From positions 1 through 64,000 of the forward strand of contig MFXT01000023.1 of assembly GCA_001788955.1 (NCBI GenBank): 64,000 bases of DNA, read 5' to 3'. Under the pieces are notes generated by a model. The model was not told the DNA's origin, searched no databases, and worked only from the letters and a program-made list of their open reading frames with translations. The stretch comes from Candidatus Peribacteria bacterium RIFCSPHIGHO2_02_FULL_49_16. Its GTDB lineage: Bacteria > Patescibacteriota > Gracilibacteria > Peribacterales > Peribacteraceae. The position numbers and the translations under genes were made by a program. How positions within the stretch are numbered: position 1 is the first letter of the stretch; every line of letters starts with the position of its first letter. Positions 7,809 through 16,177 of the stretch are shown in pieces.

Positions 7809-10135
7809 CAAACGTGCAGATTACCCTTGCGATCACCGGCATGCACTGTGCGAGTTGCAGTGCACTCATCACCCGCAAGCTCAAGAAGACTGCGGGGGTT
7901 GAGGAAGCGAATGTGAATTACGGTGCGAATAAAGCTCGCATCCGCTTCGATCCTGGCAAAGTTGACGAACAAGGTCTCATCGCCGCCGTGAAAGCGGCAG
8001 GTTACGGTGCGGCGATCGCGAATGAAAAGGACAGAGAGGCGGATAAAAAGCGGAGACTTGGGGAGATCGCCACCTATCGTTGGAAGTTCTGGATCGGTTT
8101 GCTCCTTAGTCTTCCAATGCTCTTCTTCATGGCACTGACGTTCGTACCGGAAAAGATGGTACCGCTTGCCATGAGCGCAGTCGAAGGGTGGATGGGAGTC
8201 GTTTCTCTTATTCTCGCAACACCTGTGCAATTCTGGCTTGGCTATGGCTTTTACCGTGGCTTCTGGTCAAGTCTCAAAATGGGAACATTCAGCATGGACA
8301 GTCTCATCGCGATCGGGACGTCCACTGCCTACTTCTACAGTCTTTGGAACTTCATCGTGCATGTCTTTGAGCACGGATCGCTCCTTGGGGAAGTCCACGA
8401 TCTCTACTTCGAGGTCGCGGCATTGCTCATCACGTTTGTCCTTCTTGGTAAATGGCTGGAGGCACGTGCGAAGGGTTCTACGAGTGAAGCGATCCAAAAA
8501 CTCATGGGGTTGCAGGCAAAAACTGCACGCATCCTCAAGGATGGACAACAAATGGATGTGCCGATTGAAGAAGTTCAGATGGGAGATATTGTTGTTGTCC
8601 GTCCCGGTGAAAAAATTCCTGTGGACGGCACTGTGACGAAAGGACTCTCATCCATCGATGAATCGATGCTTACCGGTGAAAGTATTCCCGTGGAAAAGAA
8701 GGAAGGAGACAAAGTATTCGGCGCAACGATGAACGGGCATGGGAGTATCGAGTTCCGCGCGGAAAAAGTGGGGAGTGAGACCGCGCTCGCACAGATCATC
8801 CGCTTCGTGGAGGAAGCCCAAGGAAGTAAGGCGCCGATACAGGCATTTGCCGATTGGGTATCTTCGTGGTTTGTTCCCGCCGTGATCGGCATCGCCATCC
8901 TCACGTTCGTTATCTGGATGTTCCTCGGTGCAACGGTAATTTTTGCTCTGTTGGCATTTGTCTCTGTAATTGTTATTGCTTGTCCATGTGCGCTGGGGCT
9001 CGCCACGCCCACAAGCATCATGGTCGCAACGGGCAAAGGTGCGGAATATGGCATCCTTATTCGCGGCGGCGAGCCGCTGGAGGCTGCGAAGAGAATCAAT
9101 ACGATAGTGTTTGATAAGACGGGGACATTGAGTAAAGGGAAGCCGGAGGTAACAAACATCGTTGCCTTTGAAGAATCAGAAGACGATGTCTTAAGAATTG
9201 CTGCCAGCTTGGAACAAGGTTCTGAACATCCACTCGCAGAGAGTATCGTGAAACACGCGAGGGAGAAGAGAACGACACTCGCTGCCGCCGAACATTTCAA
9301 GGCTATTCCCGGTCATGGCGTGGAAGGATCCATCGATGGAAAGAAGTACTTCCTCGGGAACCGCAAACTCATGCAGAAGATCGCCGTCTCTGAATTGGAA
9401 GCCGAAGAGCAGATGCAGGCACTCGAGGATGAGGGGAAGACCGCGATGTTGCTTGCTGATGAGAAGCACATCCTCGGTATCATTGCCGTTGCCGATATTC
9501 TCAAGGAAACTTCAAAAGAGGCCGTCGATCAACTCAAGCGAATGGAGATCGAGGTCTATATGATCACCGGAGACAACAAGCGTACAGCGCACGCGCTCGC
9601 GCGGGAGGCAGGTATCGAAAATATCCTTGCGGAAGTGCTTCCGGAAGATAAGGCAAACGAAGTCAAAAAGCTGCAATCCGCAGGTAAAAAGGTCGCGATG
9701 GTGGGCGATGGAATCAACGACAGTCCCGCGCTTGCGCAGGCCGATCTTGGAATTGCGATGGGTTCTGGCACAGACATTGCCATGGAGACCGGTGGGATTG
9801 TGCTTGTGAAAAATGATCTGCGCGATGTCGTGACCGCGATCCGTTTAAGCCGGGAGACGGTGAAAAAAATTCATCAGAACATGTTCTTCTCACTTTTTTA
9901 CAATGTCATCGGCATTCCGATTGCCGCCCGCGCTTTTGCATTTGCAGGGTTCATTCTGCGTCCGGAACTTGCCGGACTCGCGATGGCTTTTAGCTCTGTC
10001 TCTGTTGTCACGAACTCACTCCTTCTTAAAGGGTTTCATCCGCAAAAGCGAAACTGGGTATCGGATGTTGCGCCGATCATCATGGCCGCCGGCTTCACTG
10101 CCCTCTTTATTCTCTTTGCCAAGATCAGTTCCTGA
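7805..10135 (+). CDS. copA: Copper-exporting P1B-type ATPase
   Basis: A 776-aa heavy-metal P-type ATPase that pumps Cu(I) or Ag(I) out of the cytoplasm at the cost of ATP. It has one N-terminal HMA domain (GMHCASC, residues about 12-18), two leading membrane helices, the actuator loop TGES, the intramembrane metal-binding CPC in [11 protein letters not shown], the phosphorylation site DKTGT, the nucleotide-domain HP motif in GSEHPLAES, and the hinge GDGIND, followed by two final helices. The CPC motif and the C-terminal helices with N, Y, M and S residues fit the CopA (P1B-1) group. It is coupled to the upstream chaperone gene. All catalytic motifs are intact and the length is normal. Confidence 0.95.
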   Translation: MTNVQITLAITGMHCASCSALITRKLKKTAGVEEANVNYGANKARIRFDPGKVDEQGLIAAVKAAGYGAAIANEKDREADKKRRLGEIATYRWKFWIGLLLSLPMLFFMALTFVPEKMVPLAMSAVEGWMGVVSLILATPVQFWLGYGFYRGFWSSLKMGTFSMDSLIAIGTSTAYFYSLWNFIVHVFEHGSLLGEVHDLYFEVAALLITFVLLGKWLEARAKGSTSEAIQKLMGLQAKTARILKDGQQMDVPIEEVQMGDIVVVRPGEKIPVDGTVTKGLSSIDESMLTGESIPVEKKEGDKVFGATMNGHGSIEFRAEKVGSETALAQIIRFVEEAQGSKAPIQAFADWVSSWFVPAVIGIAILTFVIWMFLGATVIFALLAFVSVIVIACPCALGLATPTSIMVATGKGAEYGILIRGGEPLEAAKRINTIVFDKTGTLSKGKPEVTNIVAFEESEDDVLRIAASLEQGSEHPLAESIVKHAREKRTTLAAAEHFKAIPGHGVEGSIDGKKYFLGNRKLMQKIAVSELEAEEQMQALEDEGKTAMLLADEKHILGIIAVADILKETSKEAVDQLKRMEIEVYMITGDNKRTAHALAREAGIENILAEVLPEDKANEVKKLQSAGKKVAMVGDGINDSPALAQADLGIAMGSGTDIAMETGGIVLVKNDLRDVVTAIRLSRETVKKIHQNMFFSLFYNVIGIPIAARAFAFAGFILRPELAGLAMAFSSVSVVTNSLLLKGFHPQKRNWVSDVAPIIMAAGFTALFILFAKISS

Positions 10136-10161
10136 TTTCTTTATTTCTTTTTCATTTCAGT

Positions 10162-10389
10162 ATGCGCTGTTCTCATCTCTGCATCGGTCTCATTCTCGTT
10201 GGAATCGGCGGTGCCGCCATCTTTGCGTACTCCGGTAATACACAAGCCGTTTACTTCCTATCAATTCTCCCTTTCCTCGCTTGCCCACTCATGTGTGTTT
10301 TCATGATGATGGGACACAAACGTGGAGATAAGGAATGTGATGCCCATAACAGAAAATCTGCTTCTCCCCGATCTCATGTGGAGAAGTAG
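10162..10389 (+). CDS. Small DUF2933-like membrane protein
   Basis: A 75-aa protein with two hydrophobic segments (residues about 8-24 and 31-51) and Cys/His residues at the start (MRCSHLC). The second segment, ILPFLACPLMCVFMMMGHKR, is Cys- and Met-rich and ends at a positively charged tail. This arrangement resembles short DUF2933 proteins often found beside copper ATPases and multicopper oxidases. Their biochemical role is unknown. It sits 26 bp after copA on the same strand. The family call is tentative; the membrane topology and cluster membership are clear. Confidence 0.65.
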   Translation: MRCSHLCIGLILVGIGGAAIFAYSGNTQAVYFLSILPFLACPLMCVFMMMGHKRGDKECDAHNRKSASPRSHVEK

Positions 10390-10445
10390 CATCCTTGTCA
10401 TTTTTGCTCTCGGAAAACGTTTCTAATTCTTTCCTTTTTTTGCGT

Positions 10446-11315
10446 ATGCACATGAAATATCTCACCATCGGCCTACTGTTTCCTCTCCTCGCGGCGTGTG
10501 CTGGCGGCAATCCCGTTGCTTCGCTTAAAGCGAGTCATGTCCATGGCCTTGCCGTCGATCGAGGCGACAGCAATCGCGTGTACATTGCCACCCATGACGG
10601 TCTTTTTGCAGTGCAGAACAATACCGACCTTCAGCGAGTGGGTAGCAGCCGCGACGACTTCATGGGTTTCTCTCCGCACCCCATGGATTCAAACATTCTC
10701 TTTTCAAGCGGCCACCCAAAGGGCGGCGGCAATATCGGCTTCCAGCAATCAGATAACGGAGGCGAATCGTGGAAAAAGATCAGCAATGGCAATCCTGCCG
10801 GTCCCGCGGACTTCCACGCGATGATGGTGCATCCGGCAAATCCCAAACATATTTACGGTTGGTATAAGCTCCGCGTCCACCGCTCGCTTGATGGAGGGAA
10901 GACGTGGGAGATTCTTCAGAAGCAACCGCCGGAAATCTTAAGCTTCGCGGGTGATCCTCGTAATGAAAATGTCGTCTATATCGGGACGATCGGTAATCTT
11001 CTTATAAGCAGGGATGCAGGAGAGTCCTGGACGAGTATGACCAGTGCATTCATAAACGATGTCGTGTTCGATGTTGAAGCAGATGCGTCAACTGGTAACC
11101 TCTTCCTTGCGACGAGAGATAACGGCATCCAGCGTGTTTCACGAGGACAGGAGGGTGGGATACTCATCGAGGCAATTGGGAAACTCCCGGATGGCGACAT
11201 ACCGCAACATCTTGCGCTTGATCCGAAGAATGCAGCAACGATGTACGCCTTCGGTAAGTCCCACACGCTCTATAAGTCCGCGGATGGAGGGAAGACATGG
11301 CAGAAAGTGCTCTAA
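10446..11315 (+). CDS. BNR/sialidase-like beta-propeller lipoprotein
   Basis: A 289-aa predicted lipoprotein. The signal ends in a lipobox (LLAACAGG, Cys near residue 18). The mature part carries repeated BNR-type motifs with the S-D-x-G-x-(S/T)-W pattern: SDNGGESW, SLDGGKTW, SRDAGESW and SADGGKTW. This indicates a beta-propeller of the F510_1955/sortilin-like type rather than a proven glycosidase, since catalytic residues cannot be assigned. An upstream TTG would extend the frame but breaks the signal peptide, so ATG 10446 (or 10452) is preferred. It lies inside the copper cluster before the HxxEH membrane protein and the multicopper oxidase, and is probably anchored to the outer face of the membrane. 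Confidence 0.75.
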   Translation: MHMKYLTIGLLFPLLAACAGGNPVASLKASHVHGLAVDRGDSNRVYIATHDGLFAVQNNTDLQRVGSSRDDFMGFSPHPMDSNILFSSGHPKGGGNIGFQQSDNGGESWKKISNGNPAGPADFHAMMVHPANPKHIYGWYKLRVHRSLDGGKTWEILQKQPPEILSFAGDPRNENVVYIGTIGNLLISRDAGESWTSMTSAFINDVVFDVEADASTGNLFLATRDNGIQRVSRGQEGGILIEAIGKLPDGDIPQHLALDPKNAATMYAFGKSHTLYKSADGGKTWQKVL

Positions 11316-11331
11316 GTCGATTCCTCTTACA

Positions 11332-11361
11332 TTGAAAGTATTACATATGTAATACTTTCAA
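11332..11361. promoter_or_regulatory. Perfect 30-bp palindrome with a TACA-N2-TGTA core (candidate operator)
   Basis: The two 15-bp arms TTGAAAGTATTACAT and ATGTAATACTTTCAA are exact reverse complements. The centre TACATATGTA matches the TACANNTGTA box bound by CopY/BlaI-type copper and antibiotic regulators. It lies 37 bp before the gene at 11398. There is no T-tract, so a terminator is less likely. No CopY/BlaI gene is in the window. Confidence 0.6.
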
Positions 11362-11397
11362 CCGCATCCTCATGAAGCTCTTTTTCCCTTTCCTGCC

Positions 11398-11928
11398 ATG
11401 ACGCTTAAGCCCATCCGGCGCCTTCTTGTGGCAACCGTAATCCTCCAGAGCTTCCACATGCTCGAGCACGTTATCCAGGTGACGCAGATCAGTCTTGGGA
11501 TCAGCCCAGCAAATGGACTCATTGGTGCCTTCAACCTGGAGTGGGTCCACTTCCTCTACAACACAGCGTATTTCATATTGCTTCTCGTGCTATTCGTGAC
11601 GCTCATATGGAACCGTGTGCTCCTCTCACGCATCCCCCTCCGCATACCGATCTTCGCCGCTTTGCTCTTCTTAGTCACCCTGCAGGGCTATCACGTCATA
11701 GAGCACACTGCAAAACTCCAGCAACACCTCGCGACGGGGATGCAGGGAACGCCTGGCATTCTCGGTGTACACCTCAATCTCGCCTGGTTCCACTTCTTCC
11801 TGAACCTTGCCGTCTACCTCCCACTCCTCTTTGTTCTCTACGGACTTTGTAGAGTACTCCGAAGCACTGCACCCATCGGCACCTCTTTTCCCTGCCCTCG
11901 GAAGTGTGGTCTGTCAAAAGGCACGTGA
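11398..11928 (+). CDS. Internally duplicated HxxEH membrane protein
   Basis: No family recognised. The 176-aa protein has about five hydrophobic segments and a clear internal duplication. The first unit reads FHMLEHVIQ...NLEWVHFLYN...LLLVLF and the second YHVIEHTAK...NLAWFHFFLN...LLFVL. Each unit has an H-x2-E-H motif at the start of a helix and a W-x-H-F motif at the start of the next. Intramembrane His/Glu clusters of this kind often bind metals or haem. The tail is basic with two Cys (CPRKC). It lies between the palindromic candidate operator and the multicopper oxidase, so a copper-related membrane role is likely but unproven. Confidence 0.75.
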   Translation: MTLKPIRRLLVATVILQSFHMLEHVIQVTQISLGISPANGLIGAFNLEWVHFLYNTAYFILLLVLFVTLIWNRVLLSRIPLRIPIFAALLFLVTLQGYHVIEHTAKLQQHLATGMQGTPGILGVHLNLAWFHFFLNLAVYLPLLFVLYGLCRVLRSTAPIGTSFPCPRKCGLSKGT

Positions 11929-11942
11929 TAGAGTGTGTATTG

Positions 11943-13532
11943 ATGAAACCCTCTCTTGTTACTCTCATTTTCGTTCCTATTTTCCTCTCTGCCTGTACCG
12001 GCGGTCAGTACCGCTCCGGTGATCGGGGGTTTAGTGAACTTCCTCAAGCAGAAGCTACAAGAATTATCGAAGTGAATGACGGTGAGACTATTACCCTCAA
12101 TCCGGGCTTTGTGCGCAACTCCATCGATGGAAAGGAGTTTGCGATGTATGCGTATAACGGCCAAATCCCCGGGCCTCTGCTCAAAGTAGAACAGGGATCG
12201 ACCTTCACGGTGAACGTGAAAAATAACATCGATGTTCCGACGACGATTCACTGGCATGGTCTCCGTCTGGAAAACAAGTTCGATGGCACGGCAGGCGTCA
12301 CGCAGGAGGCCATCGAACCGGGGCAGAGTTTCATCTACACCGTAAAAGTGCCGGATGAAGGAATGTTCTGGTACCACCCGCACGTCCGCGAGGATCTGCA
12401 GCAGGACATGGGTCTCTATGGCAATCTGTGGGTCGTTCCGAAAGATAGCAATCTCTATAATCCGGTGAATCGTGAGGAAGTCGTCATGCTCGATGACATT
12501 CTGCTCAATGATGGATTGCCGGTGCCGTATGGCGAGAAGGAAGCCGATCATGCACTCATGGGACGGTTCGGGAACACGATGTTTACAGGTGGAAAGACTG
12601 AATACAACCTTTCTGTCTCGCGCGGGTCGGTCGTCCGTTTCTCTCTGACGAACACCGCGAACACCCGCACCTTCAACGTGCGCTTCGGGGACGCGAAAAT
12701 GAAGTTGGTTGCCGGAGATGCCGGAAGGCATGAACAAGAGCAATTCATCGATTCCATTCTACTTTCGCCATCCGAGCGAGCGGTCGTGGAAGTCCTCTTC
12801 GATGAAGCTGGAACGTATACAATGGAACAAGTAACTCCCAAGCAGACAGCGACGCTCGGCACGGTTGCTGTCTCCACTAGTGCCGCATCTCCCTCGTATG
12901 CGGAGACATTCTCGACGCTACGGCAAAGCAGCAATGTCGTTGCCGATATTGATACGTACCGCCCATTCTTTGATAAACCTGTGGATAAGACGATCCACCT
13001 CTCCGTCGAGTCGATGATGGCGCAGATGATGCAACAAGGGAGCGGCACGCAGCATGGAGGAGGACATGGCGGCAGTACGACACAGGAAGAGAGTAACGAG
13101 GGAATCGAGTGGGAAGACCCGATGCCGCAGCAGAACGCCATGTCCACAAAGCACAATACGAAGTGGAAATTCATTGATGAAACATCGGCTGCCGAGAACA
13201 TGGACATCGCCTACAACTTTAAGGTTGGTGATACAGTGAAGATCCGTTTGGTGAATGACCCCACTTCGCCCTCCGGGCTTCGCGGGGCAAGCAAGGGGTC
13301 GAACCATCCTATGCAGCATCCGATCCACTTTCACGGGCAGCGGTTCCTCGTGCTTACGGTCGACGGCGAATCAAATAAGAACTTGGTGTGGAAGGACACG
13401 GTGCTCGTCGAAAAGGGTCAGAGCGTCGATATCCTTCTCGATGCGAGCAATCCCGGTGACTGGATGTTCCACTGTCACATCGCGGAGCACCTGACGAACG
13501 GGATGATGGGGATGCTCCGGGTAAAGGAGTGA
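11943..13532 (+). CDS. Multicopper oxidase lipoprotein
   Basis: A 529-aa cupredoxin-fold oxidase, probably oxidising Cu(I) or organic electron donors and reducing O2 to water outside the membrane. The signal peptide ends in a lipobox (FLSAC, Cys18). Copper ligands are present in four standard motifs: HWHG (103-106), WYHPH (144-147 region), HPIHFHG and HCHIAEH-x4-M near the C-terminus, giving T1, T2 and T3 sites with an axial Met. A Met/His/Gly-rich loop (MMAQMMQQ...HGGGHGG) near residues 360-380 recalls CueO/CopA copper-binding loops. About 12 residues around SPSGLRGASKG just before HPMQHP look inserted and are encoded by a small GC palindrome. An upstream start would add 13 residues before the signal; ATG 11943 fits the signal better. 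Confidence 0.92.
   Translation: MKPSLVTLIFVPIFLSACTGGQYRSGDRGFSELPQAEATRIIEVNDGETITLNPGFVRNSIDGKEFAMYAYNGQIPGPLLKVEQGSTFTVNVKNNIDVPTTIHWHGLRLENKFDGTAGVTQEAIEPGQSFIYTVKVPDEGMFWYHPHVREDLQQDMGLYGNLWVVPKDSNLYNPVNREEVVMLDDILLNDGLPVPYGEKEADHALMGRFGNTMFTGGKTEYNLSVSRGSVVRFSLTNTANTRTFNVRFGDAKMKLVAGDAGRHEQEQFIDSILLSPSERAVVEVLFDEAGTYTMEQVTPKQTATLGTVAVSTSAASPSYAETFSTLRQSSNVVADIDTYRPFFDKPVDKTIHLSVESMMAQMMQQGSGTQHGGGHGGSTTQEESNEGIEWEDPMPQQNAMSTKHNTKWKFIDETSAAENMDIAYNFKVGDTVKIRLVNDPTSPSGLRGASKGSNHPMQHPIHFHGQRFLVLTVDGESNKNLVWKDTVLVEKGQSVDILLDASNPGDWMFHCHIAEHLTNGMMGMLRVKE
13268..13278. repeat. Short GC palindrome inside the multicopper oxidase
   Basis: GCCC-TCC-GGGC lies within a longer GC-rich stretch of about 40 bp that encodes the apparent insertion before the HPIHFHG copper motif. 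It could be a protein-coding palindromic repeat of the kind scattered in some small-genome bacteria. Confidence 0.4.
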
Positions 13533-13551
13533 TGGGTTATGATGAGAGTGT

Positions 13552-14283
13552 ATGTATGGAACACGTGAGCGTTATCGTGAATTGGATGCCCTTCGGGGAA
13601 TCGCGGTTCTGTGTATGATCGCGTATCATTTCTTCTTTGATCTTGCGTACTTTTATGGGTATGACATCCCGATATATACAGGGGCATGGAAATTATTTGC
13701 GCGTGGAACGGGAGTACTGTTTCTGCTGGTTGTGGGGATCTGTTTTATGATTTCGTGGGAGAGGACAATGAAAGAAAAAAGAATCATAAAAACACTCAAA
13801 CGGGGGATGATTATTTTTTCGGGGGGGATGATCATTTCGGCGGTGACATGGATCATTGCTCCGCATGCATTTGTAAAGTTTGGAATTTTGCATCTCATTG
13901 GCATCAGTGCACTGTTGCAGCCGGTTTTTTCGGTTTTCAAAAGTTGGAATGTCCTTATCGGACTGCTGTTTGTGATTGTGGGGATTTCGTTTACGAAGAA
14001 GACCGTTAACTCATTACTGCTGTTTCCATTCGGCCTTGAGTATCCAGGGATGCAATCTCTTGATTATTATCCGCTCTTCCCGTGGTTTGGGGTGATTCTT
14101 TTGGGAATGGCTCTTGGTCAGTGGCTGTATCGGCCCATGCGGCATCGTGTTCTTACATCGCTCGGGTCCCTCGCATATCCGCTGCCACTCCTTTGGTGCG
14201 GGCGCCGCGCGCTTCTTCTGTACTTCTTTCATCAGCCGGTGATTCTTCTTTTCCTTCGTTTTTTGATATACTCACATCGCTAG
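13552..14283 (+). CDS. DUF1624 / HGSNAT-like membrane acyltransferase
   Basis: A 243-aa integral membrane protein with about seven hydrophobic segments. The start RYRELDALRGIAVLCMIAYHFFFDL carries the D-x-LRG-x-A opening and a His in the first helix pair, as in DUF1624 proteins related to heparan-alpha-glucosaminide acetyltransferase and other membrane acyltransferases. The C-terminus has the FHQPVILL segment seen in this family. It may acylate envelope sugars; substrate unknown. ATG 13552 lies 19 bp after the multicopper oxidase stop, so it may be cotranscribed with the copper cluster, but the content suggests a separate envelope role. Confidence 0.8.
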   Translation: MYGTRERYRELDALRGIAVLCMIAYHFFFDLAYFYGYDIPIYTGAWKLFARGTGVLFLLVVGICFMISWERTMKEKRIIKTLKRGMIIFSGGMIISAVTWIIAPHAFVKFGILHLIGISALLQPVFSVFKSWNVLIGLLFVIVGISFTKKTVNSLLLFPFGLEYPGMQSLDYYPLFPWFGVILLGMALGQWLYRPMRHRVLTSLGSLAYPLPLLWCGRRALLLYFFHQPVILLFLRFLIYSHR

Positions 14284-14342
14284 CGACTGCCTGCCCCTTT
14301 GACAGAGATTGTGGGGCTGCCAACAACGAAATCGCGGGCGTA

Positions 14343-14371
14343 TTGCTTTGCATTTTATGTATGGGTAAGAT
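14343..14371 (+). promoter_or_regulatory. Possible sigma-70 promoter for the secreted protein at 14425
   Basis: TTGCTT (14343-14348), 17-bp spacer, TAAGAT (14366-14371). This gives a leader of about 45 nt that includes the strong Shine-Dalgarno AAAGGGAGGA at 14411-14420. Confidence 0.4.
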
Positions 14372-14424
14372 TGATTTATTGCTCTTTCTTACACTGTTTC
14401 TCTAACTTTCAAAGGGAGGATGTC

Positions 14425-14943
14425 ATGCTGAAACATGTCTGTCTGGTCTTCGTATTTCTGTTTGGAAATCTGGCGTTGGCGGCCGATACCAAAGAGCCCG
14501 CACCACCTGTGGAGACCGACGTACAGATTCATCGCAAAGGCAATGAAATTCGGGTCGATCTCAAGAATGTGCGCATTCTGTGGCTCGACTTGTACCGTTA
14601 TCAATTGAGTGTCAATAAGGTCGCGGAGGCCGAGATTATACTCATCATTGACCTTTACGATCGCACGACCGGTGCAACGATCGTCGGTCCCGTGCGGATG
14701 TATCGTGCAAAATCAGTACATATCCGCGGGGTTTTCATGACAAAGTTGGAGTACAAGGATGGAATCCTGATCGATTCCGTCGGAGAGGAGTACATGTTGC
14801 ACGAAGGATCTTCTCACAGTTCTGCCAAGAACATCGCCATCGAGGGAACGTTCGAATGGAAAGATGGCGAAATGATGTACCTTACGGAAAAATCCGGTCG
14901 TGTCTGGAAGCGCTCTGTCCGCGAGATACCCACAAAGAAGTAG
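14425..14943 (+). CDS. Secreted protein of unknown function
   Basis: Not recognised. The 172-aa product has a signal peptide ending ALAAD near residue 20, and the mature part is mostly predicted beta-strand with no Cys and no membrane helix. The start at 14425 is fixed by the Shine-Dalgarno AAAGGGAGGA four bases upstream, the clearest ribosome site in the window, where most genes show none. The frame extends 42 codons upstream without another convincing start. A hairpin terminator follows directly at 14955. It is a single-gene unit between the DUF1624 gene and the convergent sigma factor. Its strong SD suggests higher expression than its neighbours or a foreign origin. Confidence 0.75.
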   Translation: MLKHVCLVFVFLFGNLALAADTKEPAPPVETDVQIHRKGNEIRVDLKNVRILWLDLYRYQLSVNKVAEAEIILIIDLYDRTTGATIVGPVRMYRAKSVHIRGVFMTKLEYKDGILIDSVGEEYMLHEGSSHSSAKNIAIEGTFEWKDGEMMYLTEKSGRVWKRSVREIPTKK

Positions 14944-14946
14944 ATC

Positions 14947-15705
14947 TCATATACGGGGAGCTGATACGTCAGTTCCCCTCTTTTTGCTCTTCCTTTTGTT
15001 CCATCGATAAATCGGAACGTTCAATGCACGTTGGATTTTGGCGATTGCTTCGTTATGAATGTACATAACTATTTCTTGGCTTAGGCCCATTGCCTGTCCA
15101 ATATCGGATATGGTTCGATAATGAAAATAACGCTGTAAGAGAACCTCTCTTTGCCTGTCAGAACACACTGACAATGCTGTATGGATCATATCTGCTTCCT
15201 CTGCAATAACAGCCGGGTCTTTTTCACGACCGTTTCCTTCCTCCTTGTCTATTGCGTTCAAAGAAACAGTTGTAAAGCATTGTTGTATGCGTGTGATAGC
15301 AATTGCTGTTGATCGGCAACACCTATATTTGGCACACAGTGTTTCAACTGAAAGTCGGTCATCTTCTTCCTCCATCATTTTTACAAGTGTACCAATTGGT
15401 CGACTATAGGGCATTGTGGCTCTCACAGCCTCGAGTATCTGTCCTCTGATATGTTTTTTGACAAATACTTCAAGATTTTCTCCATTCTGCGGTTTGAATG
15501 TGCGCAGAGCTCGTCCAATACCGGTCACACCTTCGGACACGCAGTCATCCATAGTTATAAGAGCATTTTTGGTTTTTTGAACAACCTGACTCGCGACATA
15601 TCGAATATATGGAAGCATTTGATGCATGAGCATTTCCCACATTTCTTTCTTGTCTTGTTCATGTTGTTTCTGATGTTCCATAGATGACACAGGAATATCT
15701 ATCAT
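14947..15705 (-). CDS. FliA/sigma-28-like alternative sigma factor
   Basis: A 252-aa sigma-70-family protein. The region 2 core lies in MDDCVSEGVTGIGRALRTF through FVKKHIRGQILEAVR near residues 55-95. A region-3-like helix-turn-helix (SVETLCAKYRCCRSTAIAI) and a region 4 helix-turn-helix (DRQREVLLQRYFHYRTISDI... LSQEIVMYIHNEAIAKIQRAL) follow. No region 1.1 is present. This domain set matches FliA/SigF/WhiG-type factors that direct RNA polymerase to a special promoter set. ATG 15705 is chosen because GGGAGAG lies just upstream; a 27-codon extension would read through a perfect hairpin. It lies downstream of the zinc-ribbon gene, probably in one transcript. No flagellar genes are visible, so the regulon is unknown. 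Confidence 0.8.
   Translation of the reverse strand: MIDIPVSSMEHQKQHEQDKKEMWEMLMHQMLPYIRYVASQVVQKTKNALITMDDCVSEGVTGIGRALRTFKPQNGENLEVFVKKHIRGQILEAVRATMPYSRPIGTLVKMMEEEDDRLSVETLCAKYRCCRSTAIAITRIQQCFTTVSLNAIDKEEGNGREKDPAVIAEEADMIHTALSVCSDRQREVLLQRYFHYRTISDIGQAMGLSQEIVMYIHNEAIAKIQRALNVPIYRWNKRKSKKRGTDVSAPRI
14955..14986. terminator. Bidirectional intrinsic terminator
   Basis: A ten-pair stem GGGGAGCTGA / TCAGTTCCCC (one G-T wobble) with loop TACG, followed by TCTTTTT on the plus strand. It ends the secreted-protein gene and overlaps the 3' end of the convergent sigma-factor gene. Confidence 0.8.
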
Positions 15706-15745
15706 ATTTTCTCTCCCTGCCTCTCCTCTCTCCTCACCGGCTTTC

Positions 15746-15774
15746 GCCCAGCTCTTTGTTAAAAAGAGCTGGGC
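15746..15774. repeat. Perfect 12-bp stem hairpin upstream of the sigma-factor start
   Basis: GCCCAGCTCTTT and AAAGAGCTGGGC flank a 5-base loop. It lies between the zinc-ribbon stop and the sigma-factor SD on the minus strand. There is no following T-run, so it is more likely an mRNA processing or attenuation element, or a dispersed palindrome, than a terminator. Confidence 0.65.
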
Positions 15775-15793
15775 TACGACCGACATATTTCAC

Positions 15794-16075
15794 TTAAGCA
15801 GCGTTACGCTGGTTCATGAAACACTCCTTGCAGAGAACAGGCTTACCGCCTTCCTCAACAGGACGTGGCTTGAACGGTACCTGACAAGCGGAACCGCATT
15901 CCGCACAGACAGCATCGTGCATTTCGCGGGGACCGCGATCAGACTTGCGTGCCTGACGACAAGACTTACAGCGCTTCGGAGCGCTCAATTGTTTGGAGGC
16001 GTAGAACTCCTGTTCGGCTTCGGTGAAGTCGAATGTAGCTCCACAATCTCCACAGGTGATCTGCTGATCAGCCAT
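15794..16075 (-). CDS. Double zinc-ribbon protein
   Basis: A 93-aa soluble protein with two treble-clef or ribbon-like Cys pairs. The first is CGDC (residues 8-11) with CKSC near 36-39; the second is CAEC near 57-60 with CKEC near 82-85. The linkers are charged. Proteins of this form are common, uncharacterised zinc-ribbon proteins in CPR bacteria and Chloroflexi and are thought to bind nucleic acid or protein partners. It precedes the FliA-like sigma factor on the same strand and has its own good promoter (16178-16206) with a leader of about 95 nt. Zinc binding is well supported; function is not known. Confidence 0.8.
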   Translation of the reverse strand: MADQQITCGDCGATFDFTEAEQEFYASKQLSAPKRCKSCRQARKSDRGPREMHDAVCAECGSACQVPFKPRPVEEGGKPVLCKECFMNQRNAA

Positions 16076-16177
16076 ACGAGAAAAGAAAAATGGATAGAAA
16101 GGTCTACTGACCGTACCTTCTTCCAGTTTTCTCGGATAACCGATTTTCTGCCCGAAGGACGTTCTGTAGCTGGCGCC

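Noticed and set aside
13552-14283. DUF1624 gene as part of the copper system
   Set aside because: It is close to the multicopper oxidase but has no metal-binding motifs, and its family is linked to sugar acylation.
14283-14425. Upstream extension of the secreted protein to 14299
   Set aside because: It would place 42 unrelated residues before a clear signal peptide, and the strong SD marks 14425.
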